A stretch of DNA of 12,899 bases from positions 1 through 12,899 of the forward strand of contig VBGQ01000061.1 in NCBI GenBank assembly GCA_005882055.1. The letters run 5' to 3'. Shown piece by piece: positions 12,007 to 12,899 of the stretch; the stretch's first letter is position 1, and each line of letters opens with the position of its first letter. The notes beneath the pieces were generated by a model, which worked only from the letters and a program-made list of their open reading frames with translations, did not search any database and was not told the DNA's origin. Origin of the DNA: Chloroflexota bacterium. Lineage in GTDB: Bacteria > Chloroflexota > Limnocylindria > QHBO01. The translations under genes and the position numbers were made by a program.

Positions 12007-12899
12007 ATGCTGCGGCGAAGCACAGTGGCTCTCGGCCTGATCCTCATGTTGGCCCCGCTGGTGGCGGCGCCCGTCGCTGCCCAGGAGGCCGCCCCCGCGC
12101 GGACGGTACTGCCCACCGACCGCACGGTGCTGCCGATCCCGGAGCCTGCCTACGCGCCGATCACGGAATTCGACGCGCGTAAGGCCACGCCCCCACCACG
12201 ATTCGAGGTCAAGGCGCCGGCCACGGCGCCCAACGTTCTCATTGTCCTCATCGACGACATGGGCTTCGGGCAGTCGAGCGCCTTTGGCGGGCCCGTCCAC
12301 ATGCCGACGGTGGAGCGCCTGGCCAACGCCGGACTGCGTTACAACGAGTTTCACACGACGGCGCTCTGCTCACCGACGCGCGCGGCGCTGCTCAGCGGTC
12401 GCAACCATCATGTGAACAACATGGGCTCGATCACGGAGACCGCCACTGCCTTTCCCGGCCAGACCGGCCAGCGCCCGAACAGCGTGGCGCCGCTGGCCGA
12501 GATGCTGCGGCTGAACGGCTACAGCACCGCCGCTTTCGGCAAGTCTCACGAGACCGCGGCGTGGGAGGTCAGCCCTTCCGGGCCGACAGACCGCTGGCCG
12601 ACGCGGTCGGGCTTCGACAAATTCTATGGCTTCATCGGCGGCGAGACCAATCAGTGGGCGCCGCTGCTCTACGATGGAATGACCCAGGTGGAGTTGCCGA
12701 AGGATCCGAACTACCACTTCATGACCGACATGACCGACCAGGCCATCCGGTGGATGCAGTCTGAGAAATCGCTCACGCCGGACAAGCCGTTCTTCATGTA
12801 CTTCGCCCCCGGCGCGACCCACGCGCCGCACCAGGTGCCGAAGTCGTGGATTGCGAAATACAAGGGCAAGTTCGACCAGGGCTGGGACAGGCTGCGGGA
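12007..12899 (+). CDS. Arylsulfatase (type I, formylglycine-dependent), 3' end outside window
   Basis: The first 297 codons of an exported sulfatase (PF00884 family) that hydrolyses sulfate esters; the gene runs off the right edge. Residues 1-25 are a signal peptide (STVALGLILMLAPLVAAPVAA). The metal-site aspartates are D83-D84 (VLIVLIDDMGFG). The formylglycine signature CxPxR is C121-S-P-T-R, followed by AALLSGRNHH, so it is a cysteine-type sulfatase needing a maturase (FGE or anSME), not seen here. K179 (FGKSHE) and H272 (ATHAPH) fit the conserved active-site Lys and His. Blocks such as GFDKFYGFIGGETNQWAPLL are typical of the long (about 750-800 residue) bacterial arylsulfatases. ATG 12007 has GGGAG 8 nt upstream. 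It follows the Cys-rich secreted protein on the same strand. Substrate cannot be told. Confidence 0.92.
   Translation, partial: MLRRSTVALGLILMLAPLVAAPVAAQEAAPARTVLPTDRTVLPIPEPAYAPITEFDARKATPPPRFEVKAPATAPNVLIVLIDDMGFGQSSAFGGPVHMPTVERLANAGLRYNEFHTTALCSPTRAALLSGRNHHVNNMGSITETATAFPGQTGQRPNSVAPLAEMLRLNGYSTAAFGKSHETAAWEVSPSGPTDRWPTRSGFDKFYGFIGGETNQWAPLLYDGMTQVELPKDPNYHFMTDMTDQAIRWMQSEKSLTPDKPFFMYFAPGATHAPHQVPKSWIAKYKGKFDQGWDRLR

Noticed and set aside
11265..12125. A 286-codon minus-strand frame opposite the Cys-rich gene
   Set aside because: Its Ala/Gly-rich product mirrors the Ala/Pro codons of the real gene; no Shine-Dalgarno or domain seen.
1..12899. CRISPR arrays, tRNA or rRNA genes, insertion sequences, toxin-antitoxin pairs
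   Set aside because: No regular spaced repeats, cloverleaf, transposase motif or small paired genes were seen on either strand.

Overview
The window looks like chromosomal DNA of a high-GC Gram-negative bacterium. By eye about two thirds of bases are G or C. At least four products look like outer-membrane beta-barrels with Sec signal peptides, and purine-rich Shine-Dalgarno sites precede most starts. The mix of lineage-specific barrels, a FixJ-type two-component system and a large secreted sulfatase would fit Myxococcota or a related proteobacterial lineage. This placement is inference; the window holds no rRNA, tRNA or other phylogenetic marker.

Left part (19-3373): two minus-strand genes form a probable operon, an outer-membrane barrel with a Tyr/Pro-rich spacer (2221-1466) followed by a DUF3943 membrane protein (1428-19). 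A third barrel gene (2414-3373) is divergent from them. Middle (3543-6070): a stand-alone receiver protein, a soluble GAF-domain histidine kinase and a FixJ/NarL-type response regulator form a compact signalling locus.

Right part (6205-12899): an accessory-looking set. In order it holds a short reading frame that matches only the N-terminus of GH63-like glucosidases, an Omp85-type barrel without POTRA domains, a convergent uncharacterised multi-pass membrane protein, a divergent DUF2252 protein with kinase-like motifs, a DUF4239 (bestrophin-like) membrane protein, a secreted protein with two cysteine-rich repeats, and the first 297 codons of a type I arylsulfatase that runs off the window. 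Two places look like rearrangement scars: the GH63 fragment, which stops after about 86 codons, and the DUF2252/DUF4239 boundary near 10340, where one gene loses its 3' end and the other its 5' end.

The intergenic gaps are all under 300 bp; the largest are 2222-2413, 3374-3542, 3948-4090, 6071-6204 and 11066-11268. They hold some inverted repeats but no RNA gene, CRISPR array, insertion sequence or att site that I can support. No clear new defence or biosynthetic system is visible. The most notable items are the two junctions, the kinase/receiver/regulator trio, and the GH63 - Omp85 - DUF2252 - DUF4239 - Cys-rich - sulfatase neighbourhood.
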